DNA from: Planctomycetaceae bacterium
GTDB lineage: Bacteria > Planctomycetota > Planctomycetia > Planctomycetales > Planctomycetaceae
Assembly: GCA_021732845.1 (NCBI GenBank)
Contig: JAKFUF010000188.1
Coordinates: 1-64,000 of the forward strand
Length of the DNA stretch: 64,000 nt
Direction of reading: 5' to 3'
Shown: positions 28,036 to 36,138 of the stretch, in pieces
Numbering within the stretch: the first letter of the stretch is position 1
Layout: each line of letters opens with the position of its first letter
The notes under the pieces: generated by a model
Seen by the model: the letters and a program-made list of their open reading frames with translations, nothing else
Databases searched by the model: none
Told to the model about the DNA's origin: nothing
Position numbers and translations under genes: made by a program

Positions 28036-28607
28036 AAGACGGCCCGGCTTGACATGAGCGCTGACGACACGGCACGAGGTGAATGCTACCACGCGGCCAC
28101 GGGGTTGGGAATGGTTTTGTAGGGCTGGTGGATGACGGACGAGAGCCCGACGGCAGGGGCCGAAGCCGACCGCGCCCGTGCCGCGCAACTGCGGACTCCG
28201 GGGAAACGCCCGGCTTCGCGACCGCACAGCCGGCGTTCCCAGTGCTAAAACGACCGGCGTGGCTTCAATACTGAACAGGCGGCATGCCCCGGACACGCCA
28301 AGGTGACGCTGCTTGCCGATTGCCCACGACAGCTACCGGCGCGGCCAAACGGGAGGGAGCGCGGACAGCGAGGCACGGGGTGGAGGCCGCGGATGGAGCC
28401 ACGGGGTTGGGATTGGTTGGTGTGGATGATGGACAAGCAACAGCGGCGCAGGTCGGAGCCGATCACGCGAGAGGCGGCGCAACCGTGGAGAAGCGCAGAA
28501 CTGTCGGCCTCCCAGCACCCCGGCGTTCCTGTATCTGAAACAACCGCCGTGGCTTCGCGATGCTGACAGCCAAAGCGCCCCGCACACCACCCAGAGCAGC
28601 GATGCTT
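28036..28607 (-). other. Gene-less cassette (long form)
   Basis: About 570 bp with no ORF of coding character in cassette orientation. It begins with the attC-flank block (28036-28093). The rest is closely related to 36665-37135, including the shared runs GCGCCCGTGCCGC, GGATGATGGACAAGCA and GCCGATCACGCGAGAGGCGG. The flank-block motif recurs inside (about 28366-28420), as if the cassette grew by internal duplication. Confidence 0.75.
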
Positions 28608-28705
28608 GCCTAACACCAAGGTTAACCCGCGTGTGCCGCGGGCGGGATTGAACTCACGGGAAAATGCCGACTGCGGCACACGTCGGGTTGAACCGCTTGT
28701 TAGGC
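28608..28705 (-). repeat. attC, family 1
   Basis: Cores GCCTAAC (28608-28614) and GTTAGGC (28699-28705). One of three family-1 sites without the flank block: the stop codon of the next gene follows directly. Confidence 0.93.
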
Positions 28706-28706
28706 G

Positions 28707-29285
28707 TTACGGCTGATCTTCGTATTCAACTGTAGGAGGAGGGACGTATGGTTCTGCTTTTCGATATTCACTGCCCAATTCAAACCAAACGTCTGGAAAT
28801 TCGTCCCGAGTCCATGACAATTGAGGAGAGAGCAATTCGACGAGGAATTGCGTCAGCGACATCGGAAGTTCATAAACCACAATGCCCCAAGTAGACCAGT
28901 AGAGCAATGTCCATTCATTGCAATTGCCTTGCGTGACCCAGCAGACAAGATCGTTCTCGCGCTGAATGATGGGAAAGAGTCCTCCGGGGGTTGGATAATT
29001 CGGGTACGGAACTCGATCGCGCCCCCTATTTACAGAATCGATAACGTCTGTCAACAGCCGAGCGGAATCAGCGGCCCAATCGCCATTCTCAGGGTGCAAG
29101 ACTGCCAGAGTATGACAGATCGTGCAGTTGCCGTATGTTTCGATGAACCTCTTGTAGTCATCAGGCAACTGCAGCCGCAAATTGTTCTCTACCGCATCCC
29201 AGTCAACAACCGTCGCATGAGGCGTCGCCGGAGGTGGAAGCAACTCGATTAAGTCTGCCAATGCGGACGTCACGTTGAACCTCAA
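28707..29285 (-). CDS. Cassette gene, SMI1/KNR4 (SUKH) family protein
   Basis: 192 residues, starting 30 bp after the core at 29315. The N-terminal helix-loop segment VDWDAVENNLRLQLPDDYKRFIETYGN is the signature of the SMI1/KNR4 (SUKH) superfamily. Later landmarks are GGLFPIIQRENDLVCWVTQG and WTLLYWSTWGIVVYELP. Many bacterial SUKH proteins are immunity partners of contact or Rhs toxins; no toxin gene is visible here, so a stand-alone immunity or regulatory role is only an inference. Confidence 0.82.
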   Translation of the reverse strand: MRFNVTSALADLIELLPPPATPHATVVDWDAVENNLRLQLPDDYKRFIETYGNCTICHTLAVLHPENGDWAADSARLLTDVIDSVNRGRDRVPYPNYPTPGGLFPIIQRENDLVCWVTQGNCNEWTLLYWSTWGIVVYELPMSLTQFLVELLSPQLSWTRDEFPDVWFELGSEYRKAEPYVPPPTVEYEDQP

Positions 29286-29314
29286 TCTGACTGATGCAAG
29301 AGTGTGTTACCACA

Positions 29315-29412
29315 GCCTAACGACCAGGTTAACCCGCGTGTGCCGCGGGCGGGATTGAACTCACGGGAAAATGCCGACTGCGGCACACGTCGGGTTGAAC
29401 CGCTTGTTAGGC
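29315..29412 (-). repeat. attC, family 1
   Basis: Cores GCCTAAC (29315-29321) and GTTAGGC (29406-29412). Flank block at about 29413-29470. Confidence 0.93.
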
Positions 29413-29589
29413 AGTGCGGCCCGGCTTGATATGAGCGCTGACGACGCCATCGACGGGTGAATTGTACCACGGAATTACCGGTGTTGGGAATTGTCCCTTG
29501 GAAACACGGGAGAAGCGGGAATGTTCACCAGCAGATTCCTCCACCGCATCCACCATCGCCTACGCCTCGCGGGCGAATGCCGCGCACTC

Positions 29590-30003
29590 TCACCGCAGTT
29601 CCTTGCGTATAACGAGTTTCAAGCCAGACCATACCTCGCTTACGGCACAGACCTTCACATCGACAAGTCCGAGAGGCAACGCCAACTCGCGGATCGTGTC
29701 TTCGGTAATGTCGGTTGCCACTTTCGACGCCTTCTTAGGCCAAGACACCCAGATTGCTGCGTCGGCTCGGATTTCATCCCTCAAGTCTTTCAATTCCCCA
29801 GCGAGCCGCGACTTCTCGACTGTGAAGACATGTACGACGTCGGTGCTGCTCGATACCTTCTTCTCAATCTTGACGCCCGGAGGAATAGGTTCCAGAAGTT
29901 TGGCATAGTCATCTGGAGCCCACCGTGTCACGATGCGCACGTTGGCGAGGATGCCCAGCTTCTTGGCGAGAGGTGTTCCCGAGTATCCGGCGGGCGAAGG
30001 CAT
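29590..30003 (-). CDS. Cassette gene, DUF3052 family protein
   Basis: About 138 residues from the ATG at 30003. The N-terminus AGYSGTPLAKKLGI and the later WVSWPKKASKVATDITEDTI ... GLVDVKVCAVSEVWSGLKLV match the conserved landmarks of DUF3052, a small family of unknown function. The frame stays open upstream through the attC (to 30240), but that part is attC sequence, so the ATG at 30003 is preferred; it lies 66 bp from the core at 30069. Confidence 0.85.
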   Translation of the reverse strand: MPSPAGYSGTPLAKKLGILANVRIVTRWAPDDYAKLLEPIPPGVKIEKKVSSSTDVVHVFTVEKSRLAGELKDLRDEIRADAAIWVSWPKKASKVATDITEDTIRELALPLGLVDVKVCAVSEVWSGLKLVIRKELR

Positions 30004-30068
30004 TCTTGGTGTCGGTTGTGATCGAGGAGTATTCTGACGGTGGGCCAACAATGGGTGGTTCTTGTGCT

Positions 30069-30166
30069 GCCTAACGCCAAGGTTAACCCGCGTGTGCCGC
30101 GGGCGGGATTGACTGCCAGGGAAAATGCCGACTGCGGCACACGTCGGGTTGAACCGCTTGTTAGGC
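30069..30166 (-). repeat. attC, family 1
   Basis: Cores GCCTAAC (30069-30075) and GTTAGGC (30160-30166). Flank block at about 30167-30222, partly degraded. Confidence 0.93.
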
Positions 30167-30243
30167 AAGACGGCCCTGATAGACATACGCGCGGGCGACA
30201 CCGCACGGGGTGAATGCTGCGATACGCTGCTTGCACGCATTTT

Positions 30244-30618
30244 CTACCAGAACTGCCACCATGGCTTACTTCGCGCATGGGTGATGGGTTCCGGTGCCGC
30301 GCTCAGGCTGTACTCCTTCACCGGTTTGCCGCTTGAGTCTAGCAATGCAACATCGACGTTGACAGACTTCAACAAAGGCGACAAGTCCTGTTCGCTGTCG
30401 TACGTCTGTTTCAACGCGGATTCGATTGCCTCGTGGTTGTCCAGGGAGCACACGACTGTAAAAATGACTCGCTCGCAGCGATCTTGGTGCTTTGCCTTCC
30501 AGTCCAACAATGCGGCCTTCACATTGCGGAGCTCTGCGAGAAACGCATCGACAGATTCCGGAGCAACCGTGATTCCGAGCGCCACATGTCGCCCCTTCGA
30601 GAACTCCATCACCCGCAT
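30244..30618 (-). CDS. Cassette gene, hypothetical 124-residue protein
   Basis: Starts 11 bp after the core at 30629. A soluble alpha/beta protein (HVALGITVAPESVDAFLAEL ... CERVIFTVVCSLDNHEAIES) of macro- or von Willebrand-like size, ending in the tryptophan-rich SKPWWQFW. No family recognised. The stop lies about 20 bp before the flank block. Confidence 0.65.
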   Translation of the reverse strand: MRVMEFSKGRHVALGITVAPESVDAFLAELRNVKAALLDWKAKHQDRCERVIFTVVCSLDNHEAIESALKQTYDSEQDLSPLLKSVNVDVALLDSSGKPVKEYSLSAAPEPITHARSKPWWQFW

Positions 30619-30628
30619 GGAAACTCCA

Positions 30629-30726
30629 GCCTAACGCCCAGGTTAACCCGCGTGTGCCGCGGGCGGGATTGAACTCACGGGAAAATGCCGCCTGCGGCAC
30701 ATGTCGGGTTGAACCGCTTGTTAGGC
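30629..30726 (-). repeat. attC, family 1
   Basis: Cores GCCTAAC (30629-30635) and GTTAGGC (30720-30726). Flank block at about 30727-30783. Confidence 0.93.
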
Positions 30727-31011
30727 ACGGCGACCCTGCTGGACATGAGCGCCACCGACACGGCACGAAGTGAATGCTACCACGGGACCGGTGGCTTGTG
30801 AATTGAATTTAGGTGCGCGGCCGGTAACTGCGGTGGTGCGGAACTGGAATCGCGCGGCGCGTCAGAACCGGTGGCGGGGACTGCGGACGGGAGCGTAACG
30901 CATGGCTTCGCGACTATGTGACCGATATACCTTGAGCCACGACAGGAGCGGCGTGGCCCAGTGGCGTGGAACATCCGACGTGCCAAGCAAACGCTCGCAG
31001 TGGCGGCGCTG
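30727..31011 (-). other. Gene-less cassette (short form), fused to the PP2C cassette
   Basis: No ORF in cassette orientation. The left end is the flank block; the right end (about 30950-31011) resembles the right ends of the gene-less cassette at 38986-39206 and of the segment at 35242-35335. Its right border is the bare double core at 31012-31025. Confidence 0.65.
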
Positions 31012-31025
31012 GCCTAACGTTCGGC
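31012..31025 (-). repeat. Back-to-back core sites, remnant of a deleted attC
   Basis: GCCTAAC (31012-31018) is joined directly to GTTCGGC (31019-31025). These are the two outer cores of an attC with its whole interior missing. The PP2C stop codon lies within the left core. Confidence 0.6.
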
Positions 31026-31667
31026 CGGGGCCTCCAACACGACAACAGTGAAGTCGTCTTGGAGGCCACCACTTCCAGGCAGGCGTGCCAACCGCTGCAG
31101 TTCGTTGATCATTGCCGACCCGCAGGCTCGAGCTGCGACCTCGACCACGCGATCCCACCCGACATACTTCCACACCCCATCAGACATCACCAGCACCCGC
31201 CAGGGTTCCTTGACCGCCGCCTCGAAGGAAACGGCCACCGCCGCCCCTGAACCAACGGGCGGATTCTTGTGCTGGCCGGCGGTCAGTTCGTTGGCCTTCC
31301 CCCTGCTGACCAGGAGAGCGGCCGAATCCCCGCTGGACGCGCCCACCACGCGGCCCCGGCTGACGCACAGACCCACCAGCGTAGTGAACCCAGCGTCGGC
31401 GTCGGCTGCGACAGCCGCGTCGGCCTGCCGCAGAACGCCCGACCAAGTAGACGGGTCGGTCAACTCGGCGGGCCGACAGCCGAGGGCCGCGGCCAAGGCG
31501 CTGTGGCACGCGAGCCGCGCAGCCGGGCCGCCGCCCGCCTGTCCGCCCTGCCCATCGGCGAGAAACGCAAACCAGCAGTCGGCGTCGAGTGGGTGAGCTT
31601 GGACGCAGAAAGCGTCTTCGTTTAAGCGGTGGCCACCCACTTCAGAGTATGACTGGACGCCAACCAT
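31014..31667 (-). CDS. Cassette gene, PP2C-like protein phosphatase
   Basis: 217 residues, starting 17 bp after the core at 31684. PP2C metal-site landmarks are present in order: RLNEDAFCV near the N-terminus, FLADGQGGQAGG (for the usual xDGxGGH), SGDSAALLVSRG, VLVMSDGVWKYV and the C-terminal DDFTVVVLE. The usual histidine after DGxGG is replaced by glutamine. It would dephosphorylate phosphoserine or phosphothreonine in the cytoplasm. No kinase is adjacent. Its attC is deleted, so it can move only together with the following gene-less cassette. Confidence 0.85.
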   Translation of the reverse strand: MVGVQSYSEVGGHRLNEDAFCVQAHPLDADCWFAFLADGQGGQAGGGPAARLACHSALAAALGCRPAELTDPSTWSGVLRQADAAVAADADAGFTTLVGLCVSRGRVVGASSGDSAALLVSRGKANELTAGQHKNPPVGSGAAVAVSFEAAVKEPWRVLVMSDGVWKYVGWDRVVEVAARACGSAMINELQRLARLPGSGGLQDDFTVVVLEAPAER

Positions 31668-31683
31668 TGCTCCGTCTCAAGCA

Positions 31684-31775
31684 GCCTAACGCCCAAAATC
31701 ACCGGGCTGCGGCGAGTGACTTGGCAAAGTGTAAACAACGCACCACCGCAGCTCCGGTGCATTTTATCGTTAGGA
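31684..31775 (-). repeat. attC, family 3
   Basis: Cores GCCTAAC (31684-31690) and GTTAGGA (31769-31775). Arms CACCGGGCTGCGG and CCGCAGCTCCGGTG pair imperfectly. Belongs to copy 1 of the triplicated cassette. Confidence 0.88.
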
Positions 31776-32142
31776 CAAGTGAGCCACGACGATTACCAAC
31801 TGTGCTTCAACAAGAAACGCGAAGCGGATCGCGACCGTCGTGGGAGTTCCTGCCGTTGATCAAACGATATCGACCAAAAGCCTTCGAGACAAGATGCAGA
31901 TCGCGATTGTGAATCCGCACTGACATTCATGTTAGAAAACAGCCAACGCAAAGCCGAGTGAGAAACGCCCGTTGCGAAACAACCGCAGATCTGGAAAGCG
32001 TAAGCGAAACAAAGCCGACAAACGCCGGAAATGGAACGACTGATCTGCATCCCATCACAACCGACAAACACAACGAAACCCAAACGCAGTCAGATCCGCC
32101 CTCCACGCGGCACTGAATGCGATTATCAAACGATCTAAGCTG
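31776..32142 (-). other. Triplicated gene-poor cassette, copy 1 (body)
   Basis: About 367 bp between family-3 and family-4 attC sites, nearly identical to 32775-33141 and 33234-33600. A minus-strand ORF with a TTG start (32083-31793, 96 codons, cysteine-rich) exists here and in copy 2 but is cut by an early TGA in copy 3, so coding is doubtful. Confidence 0.75.
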
Positions 32143-32234
32143 TCCTAACGACTGCGTTAACCGGGTGTGGCTGAACCCGGCAACCATTTCAGACCCGGCA
32201 AGTAGCCACACTCCGGTTCAACGCTTTGTTCGTC
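32143..32234 (-). repeat. attC, family 4
   Basis: Left core TCCTAAC (32143-32149), right core GTTCGTC (32228-32234). Interior arms GTTAACCGGGTGTGGCT and AGCCACACTCCGGTTCAAC pair well with an extra base. The only member of its family in the window. Confidence 0.88.
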
Positions 32235-32661
32235 AACGTCGTCGCCACTTTGACGCAATCAGAATCTGATCACAAGTGGCGCATACCCACAGAGTACATG
32301 TTCTTCCGGTGTAATCAGGGGATACCATGATTTGTTCAAACGTAGCGTGCGGAAACCGTTCGACCATGTCTTGCTCGAATTCTCGACTGTAATCGATGCA
32401 CCCATGAAAAACGCGGACTTCTTTCGGGAAGAGTTCATCCTCATGCAGCTCGCAAATCCGCAGTGCATCAACCAATGCGTCTTCGGACAGCAGGAAGTCC
32501 GGATTGGCTGAGATGAATGATTGCCAAAGATCCTGTTGCCAGAATCGAAGACGCGAGTCTTTGCGTCGCGCTGTTTGATGAAGTGCTTGGACGAATCGCT
32601 TATACGTCTCAGCGCCAGTGTATTCCTTGAATCGCGTTCGGAATTCAATTGTCGTGTGCAT
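32233..32661 (-). CDS. Cassette gene, hypothetical 142-residue protein
   Basis: Starts 22 bp after the core at 32683 and its stop overlaps the right core of its attC. A soluble protein rich in charged helices in the N-terminal half (FVQALHQTARRKDSRLRFW). The C-terminal half contains CTLWVCATCDQI, a possible metal-binding cysteine pair. No family recognised. Confidence 0.65.
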   Translation of the reverse strand: MHTTIEFRTRFKEYTGAETYKRFVQALHQTARRKDSRLRFWQQDLWQSFISANPDFLLSEDALVDALRICELHEDELFPKEVRVFHGCIDYSREFEQDMVERFPHATFEQIMVSPDYTGRTCTLWVCATCDQILIASKWRRR

Positions 32662-32682
32662 TCACGTTGGGGTTCTTGAATT

Positions 32683-32774
32683 GACGAACGCCCAAAATCA
32701 CCGGGCTGCGGCGAGTGATTTGGCAAAGTGTAAACAACGCACCACCGCAGCTCCGGTGCATTTTATCGTTAGGA
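32683..32774 (-). repeat. attC, family 3
   Basis: Left core GACGAAC (32683-32689), right core GTTAGGA (32768-32774). The left core matches the neighbouring family-4 site, showing the exchange point of an attC x attC recombination. Confidence 0.88.
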
Positions 32775-33141
32775 CAAGTGAGCCACGACGTTTACCAACG
32801 GTGCTTCAACAAGAAACGCGAAGCGGATCGCGGCCGTCGTGGGAACTCCTGCCGTTGATCAAACGATATCGCCCAAAAGCCTTCAAAACAAGGTGCAGAT
32901 CGCGATTGTGAATCCGCCCCGACATTCATGTTAGAAAACAGCCAACGCAAAGCCGAGTGAGAAACGCCCGTTGCGAAACAACCGCAGATCTGGAAAGCGT
33001 AAGTGAAACAAAGCCGACAAACGCCAGAAATGGAACGACTGATCCGCATTCCATCACAACCGACAAACACAACGAAACCCAAACACAGTCAGATCCGCCC
33101 TCAGCACAGCACTGAATGCGATTTTCAAACGACCTAAGCTG
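32775..33141 (-). other. Triplicated gene-poor cassette, copy 2 (body)
   Basis: Near-identical to copies 1 and 3 over about 367 bp. The minus-strand ORF (33082-32792, 96 codons) is open here. Confidence 0.75.
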
Positions 33142-33233
33142 TCCTAACGTCCAAAATCACCGGGCTGCGGCGAGTGATTTTGTAAAGTGTAAAAAGCGCA
33201 CCACCGCAGCTCCGGTGGATTTTATCGTTAGGA
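33142..33233 (-). repeat. attC, family 3
   Basis: Cores TCCTAAC (33142-33148) and GTTAGGA (33227-33233). Joins copies 2 and 3 in direct tandem. Confidence 0.88.
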
Positions 33234-33600
33234 CAAGTGAGCCACGACGATTACCAACTGTGCTTCAACAAGAAACGCGAAGCGGATCGCGGCCGTCGTG
33301 GGAGTTCCTGCCGTTGATCAAACGATATCGACCAAAAGCCTTCGAGACAAGGTGCAGATCTCGATTGTCAATCCGCACTCGCATTCAGGTTAGAAAACAG
33401 CCAACGCAAAGCCGAGTGAGAAACGCCCGTGGCGAAACAACCGCAGATCTGGAAAGCGTAAGTGAAACAAAGCCGACAAACGCCGGAAACGTAACGACTG
33501 ATCTGCATTCCATCACAACCAACAAACACAACGAAACCCAAACACAGTCAGATCCGCCCTCAGCACTGCACTGAATGCGATTAACAAACGATCTAAGCTG
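33234..33600 (-). other. Triplicated gene-poor cassette, copy 3 (body)
   Basis: Near-identical to copies 1 and 2. The shared minus-strand ORF meets a TGA at about 33378 (sequence ATTGACAATC where the others read ATTCACAATC or CGATTGTGAAT-equivalent). No other gene seen. Confidence 0.7.
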
Positions 33601-33698
33601 TCCTAACACCAAGGTTAACCCGCGTGTGCCGCGGGCGGGATTGAACTCACGGGAAAATGCCGACTGCGGCACACGTCGGGTTGAACCGCTTGTTAGGC
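33601..33698 (-). repeat. attC, family 1
   Basis: Left core TCCTAAC (33601-33607), right core GTTAGGC (33692-33698). Flank block at about 33699-33755. Confidence 0.93.
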
Positions 33699-33862
33699 AG
33701 AGCGACCTGACGGGAGGGCGCTGACGACACGGCACGGGGTGAATCCTACCACGCGACCAGCGGATTGAGAAATGCTCTTGCTTGATTGCCGGAGTGTGTT
33801 TTTGCTGCGGCGGTGTGGCTTCGGACACACGTAAACGACTTGCAGCGCCTTGATGGCAGAGT

Positions 33863-34129
33863 TCAGGGGACGCCGAACTCTGCGAGGAACCGGTCAATCT
33901 GCTCGTCCGATGCACGCCACTCTCTGCCGCGTATCTCATACAGGGCGACAAGCCCCAGCAGCGTCACGAGGTCTTCGGCAACAAATCGGTGGCCCGAATC
34001 TTCGGCCACCCAACACGCCGCCGAGCCGGTCTTCATAACTGGGTCTTGGAGAACTGTGAAACCACGCTCCAGGAGCGCGAGATATGCCGGAATTATGACG
34101 TTCCCGGCGTTCGCAAGCGTCGACTTCAT
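33863..34129 (-). CDS. Cassette gene, hypothetical 88-residue protein
   Basis: Starts 17 bp after the core at 34146. Small and mostly helical (NAGNVIIPAYLALLERGFTV ... GREWRASDEQIDRFLAEFG). The layout of one helix, a beta hairpin and a C-terminal helix would suit a small immunity-type protein, but no family is recognised. Confidence 0.65.
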   Translation of the reverse strand: MKSTLANAGNVIIPAYLALLERGFTVLQDPVMKTGSAACWVAEDSGHRFVAEDLVTLLGLVALYEIRGREWRASDEQIDRFLAEFGVP

Positions 34130-34145
34130 GATCCACGGTCCCGCT

Positions 34146-34202
34146 GCCTAACGCCAAGGTTAACCCGCGTGTGCCGCGGGCGGGTTGAACCGCTTGTTAG
34201 GC
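34146..34202 (-). repeat. attC, family 1, internally shortened to 57 bp
   Basis: Both cores are intact (GCCTAAC 34146-34152; GTTAGGC 34196-34202) and so are both L arms. The 41 bp forming the distal stem in the other family-1 sites are missing, apparently by deletion between two CGGG words. A short flank block follows (34203-34243). Confidence 0.88.
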
Positions 34203-34293
34203 GGGGCGACCTGACGTGACACGGCACGGGGTGAATGCTACCACTCACGCACGGGAAATGGGAACTGTTTCAAGGGGTCCGTCTAATTTGAGA

Positions 34294-34545
34294 TTAGGCA
34301 TCGGACTCGACCAGCGTATCGGATTTGCATCGAGGGCAGGTGTACAAGTAGCGGGCGGCTGGGACATCCCCTAACCATAAACTACCCATTCCAACGTAAC
34401 CAGCTGCTGCGGTCTCCGCATCCGCTATCGCAGTCAGGCCAAGTATCGGGCCATGCGTTTCGACGTGCGCGGCGGCATCCATCATAGCGCCTGAAATCAG
34501 AGTCAGTCCGCACTGAGGGCAATTGTCAGGCAGCCTAAGGGCCAT
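34294..34545 (-). CDS. Cassette gene, small zinc-ribbon-like protein
   Basis: 83 residues, starting 11 bp after the core at 34556. Two cysteine pairs, CPQC near residues 9-12 and CPRC near 70-73, could bind one zinc ion. Between them lies a helix with AAAHVETHGP. No family recognised. An attC family-1 site follows after the short flank block. Confidence 0.7.
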   Translation of the reverse strand: MALRLPDNCPQCGLTLISGAMMDAAAHVETHGPILGLTAIADAETAAAGYVGMGSLWLGDVPAARYLYTCPRCKSDTLVESDA

Positions 34546-34555
34546 GGGACCACCA

Positions 34556-34653
34556 GCCTAACGCCCAGGTTAACCCGCGTGTGCCGCGGGCGGGATTGAC
34601 TTCACGGGAAAATGCCGACTGCGGCACACGTCGGGTTGAACCGCTTGTTAGGC
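34556..34653 (-). repeat. attC, family 1
   Basis: Cores GCCTAAC (34556-34562) and GTTAGGC (34647-34653). Flank block at about 34654-34711. Confidence 0.93.
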
Positions 34654-34770
34654 AAGACGGCCCGGCTTGACATGAGCGCTGACGACACGGCACGGGTTGA
34701 ATGCTACCACGGAGCCACGGGGGGTGGAATTGATTGTGGTGGTGCCCGAGCGAAGGTAGGCCGCGGAGAG

Positions 34771-35241
34771 TTACACCGATGACTCCCATTTCAAAGTTGG
34801 ATCGAAGCCGCCGTGATCGCAATAGTATCGCGCGGCGCGAATCACCGCTTCAATGTCGCGACAAATGTGACGCTCCGCGTCGGTGAACCCTTGGTCGCTC
34901 GTCCAAACAGCGACTTCTGCCTCGCCTTGTTCAGGATTATTCAGCCTACGCTGGAAAAACCCGTCGAAGGTTCCAGCCAGCCAGTATGCGCCATTGCCTC
35001 CCATGATCTCAAACAAACCGCCATCGTCATAAGTGTGCTTGCGTTCGTCTTCGGTTGCCCACAAGGACAAGAACGGATACTCGAAGCGGTTCAATCGATG
35101 AATGGCGTGCCAGACATCGTCCCATGTCGGATTTGCAACTTTGTGGGACTTCCATCCCCATCCGGATGCATCGTACACGGTGTAGCCAAGGGACTTGACG
35201 TGCATCAGTGCTTCGACTCCAACGCGTGGCTTCTCGACCAC
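34771..35241 (-). CDS. Cassette gene, hypothetical 156-residue protein inside scaffold-like flanks
   Basis: Soluble, aromatic-rich (SGWGWKSHKVANPTWDDVWHA ... GGLFEIMGGNGAYWLAGTFD). It resembles in style Imm1-type immunity proteins, but the match is only by eye. Unlike other cassette genes, its start lies 94 bp from the core at 35336. The intervening 35242-35335 is homologous to the right end of gene-less cassettes, and the flank block lies behind the stop. Confidence 0.6.
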   Translation of the reverse strand: MVEKPRVGVEALMHVKSLGYTVYDASGWGWKSHKVANPTWDDVWHAIHRLNRFEYPFLSLWATEDERKHTYDDGGLFEIMGGNGAYWLAGTFDGFFQRRLNNPEQGEAEVAVWTSDQGFTDAERHICRDIEAVIRAARYYCDHGGFDPTLKWESSV

Positions 35242-35335
35242 AGAACCAACATGCCCGGAACGGCAACAAGACCGGCGTGGCTCATGATGGATGAACAGCC
35301 GACGTGCCCCGCAGATGCTCGGAGTGGCGACGCCA

Positions 35336-35433
35336 GCCTAACGCCAAGGTTAACCCGCGTGTGCCGCGGGCGGGATTGACTTCACGGGATAATGCCGACT
35401 GCGGCACACGTCGGGTTGAACCGCTTGTTAGGC
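35336..35433 (-). repeat. attC, family 1
   Basis: Cores GCCTAAC (35336-35342) and GTTAGGC (35427-35433). Flank block at about 35434-35491. Confidence 0.93.
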
Positions 35434-35537
35434 AAGACGGCCCTGCTGGACAGACGCGCGGACGGCACCGCACGGGGTGAATGCTACCACAGAGCGACAA
35501 GCTTCAAAATGAGCGACAAGCACAAAGTACCCCGCAA

Positions 35538-35846
35538 CTACTGCCTCTCAGGAACAAAGTCAATTGGTGGGTCTGCAACGTGTTTCAACCATAGAGCGAG
35601 GTCTTCGGCAGTGTGAGTGTAGCCGAGATCACCACAGGCTATACCGTGCTTCGATTCGATCAATTTACTGCGAACCCACGACTCCAGTTCTGCGACTGTT
35701 GCCTTCCGGTCAGACCGAGCATGAAGTGTATAAGAAGTGACTGTGCTGTTGTGGAAATAGACATCGTGAAAGGCATATTCGATGCGGCCCTCTCCTTCAG
35801 AGTGGCGCATGATCTGTGGACGCCAATACGTCATGCCATCATCCAC
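35538..35846 (-). CDS. Cassette gene, hypothetical 102-residue protein
   Basis: Starts 10 bp after the core at 35856. A soluble protein with IEYAFHDVYFHNSTVTSYTL strands and a C-terminal helix (TAEDLALWLKHVAD). No family recognised. Confidence 0.65.
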   Translation of the reverse strand: MDDGMTYWRPQIMRHSEGEGRIEYAFHDVYFHNSTVTSYTLHARSDRKATVAELESWVRSKLIESKHGIACGDLGYTHTAEDLALWLKHVADPPIDFVPERQ

Positions 35847-35855
35847 TGCTTTAAT

Positions 35856-35953
35856 GCCTAACGCTCAGGTTAACCCGCGTGTGCCGCAGGCGGGTTTGAC
35901 TGCCAGGGAAAAAGCCGACTGCGGCACACGTCGGGTTGAACCGTTTGTTGGGC
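35856..35953 (-). repeat. attC, family 1
   Basis: Left core GCCTAAC (35856-35862), right core GTTGGGC (35947-35953). Flank block at about 35954-36011. Confidence 0.92.
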
Positions 35954-36138
35954 GGGGCGGCCCTGGTGGACATACGCGCGGACGACACGGCACGGGGTGA
36001 ATGCTACCACGGGACCACGGGGTTGAGAACTGCATTTGTGCGGATCGTGAAAGGGCGGCGGATATAGCACAGTTGAATGCATTGGCGAGGCCCGTTGCCC
36101 GCGGCTGAGGGCCCGAGTCCCCAATTAGTCACGTCATG

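Noticed and set aside
28245-28679. Minus-strand ORF of 144 codons over the gene-less cassette
   Set aside because: It begins inside the attC and has a composition of arginine, proline and cysteine typical of non-coding G+C-rich frames. The matching frame in 36715-37095 is shared only because the DNA is.
31589-33574. Plus-strand ORFs repeated in the triplicated cassettes (ending RPKAFETRCRSRL)
   Set aside because: They start in attC or neighbouring genes, run against cassette orientation and lack a ribosome site. Conservation reflects DNA duplication.
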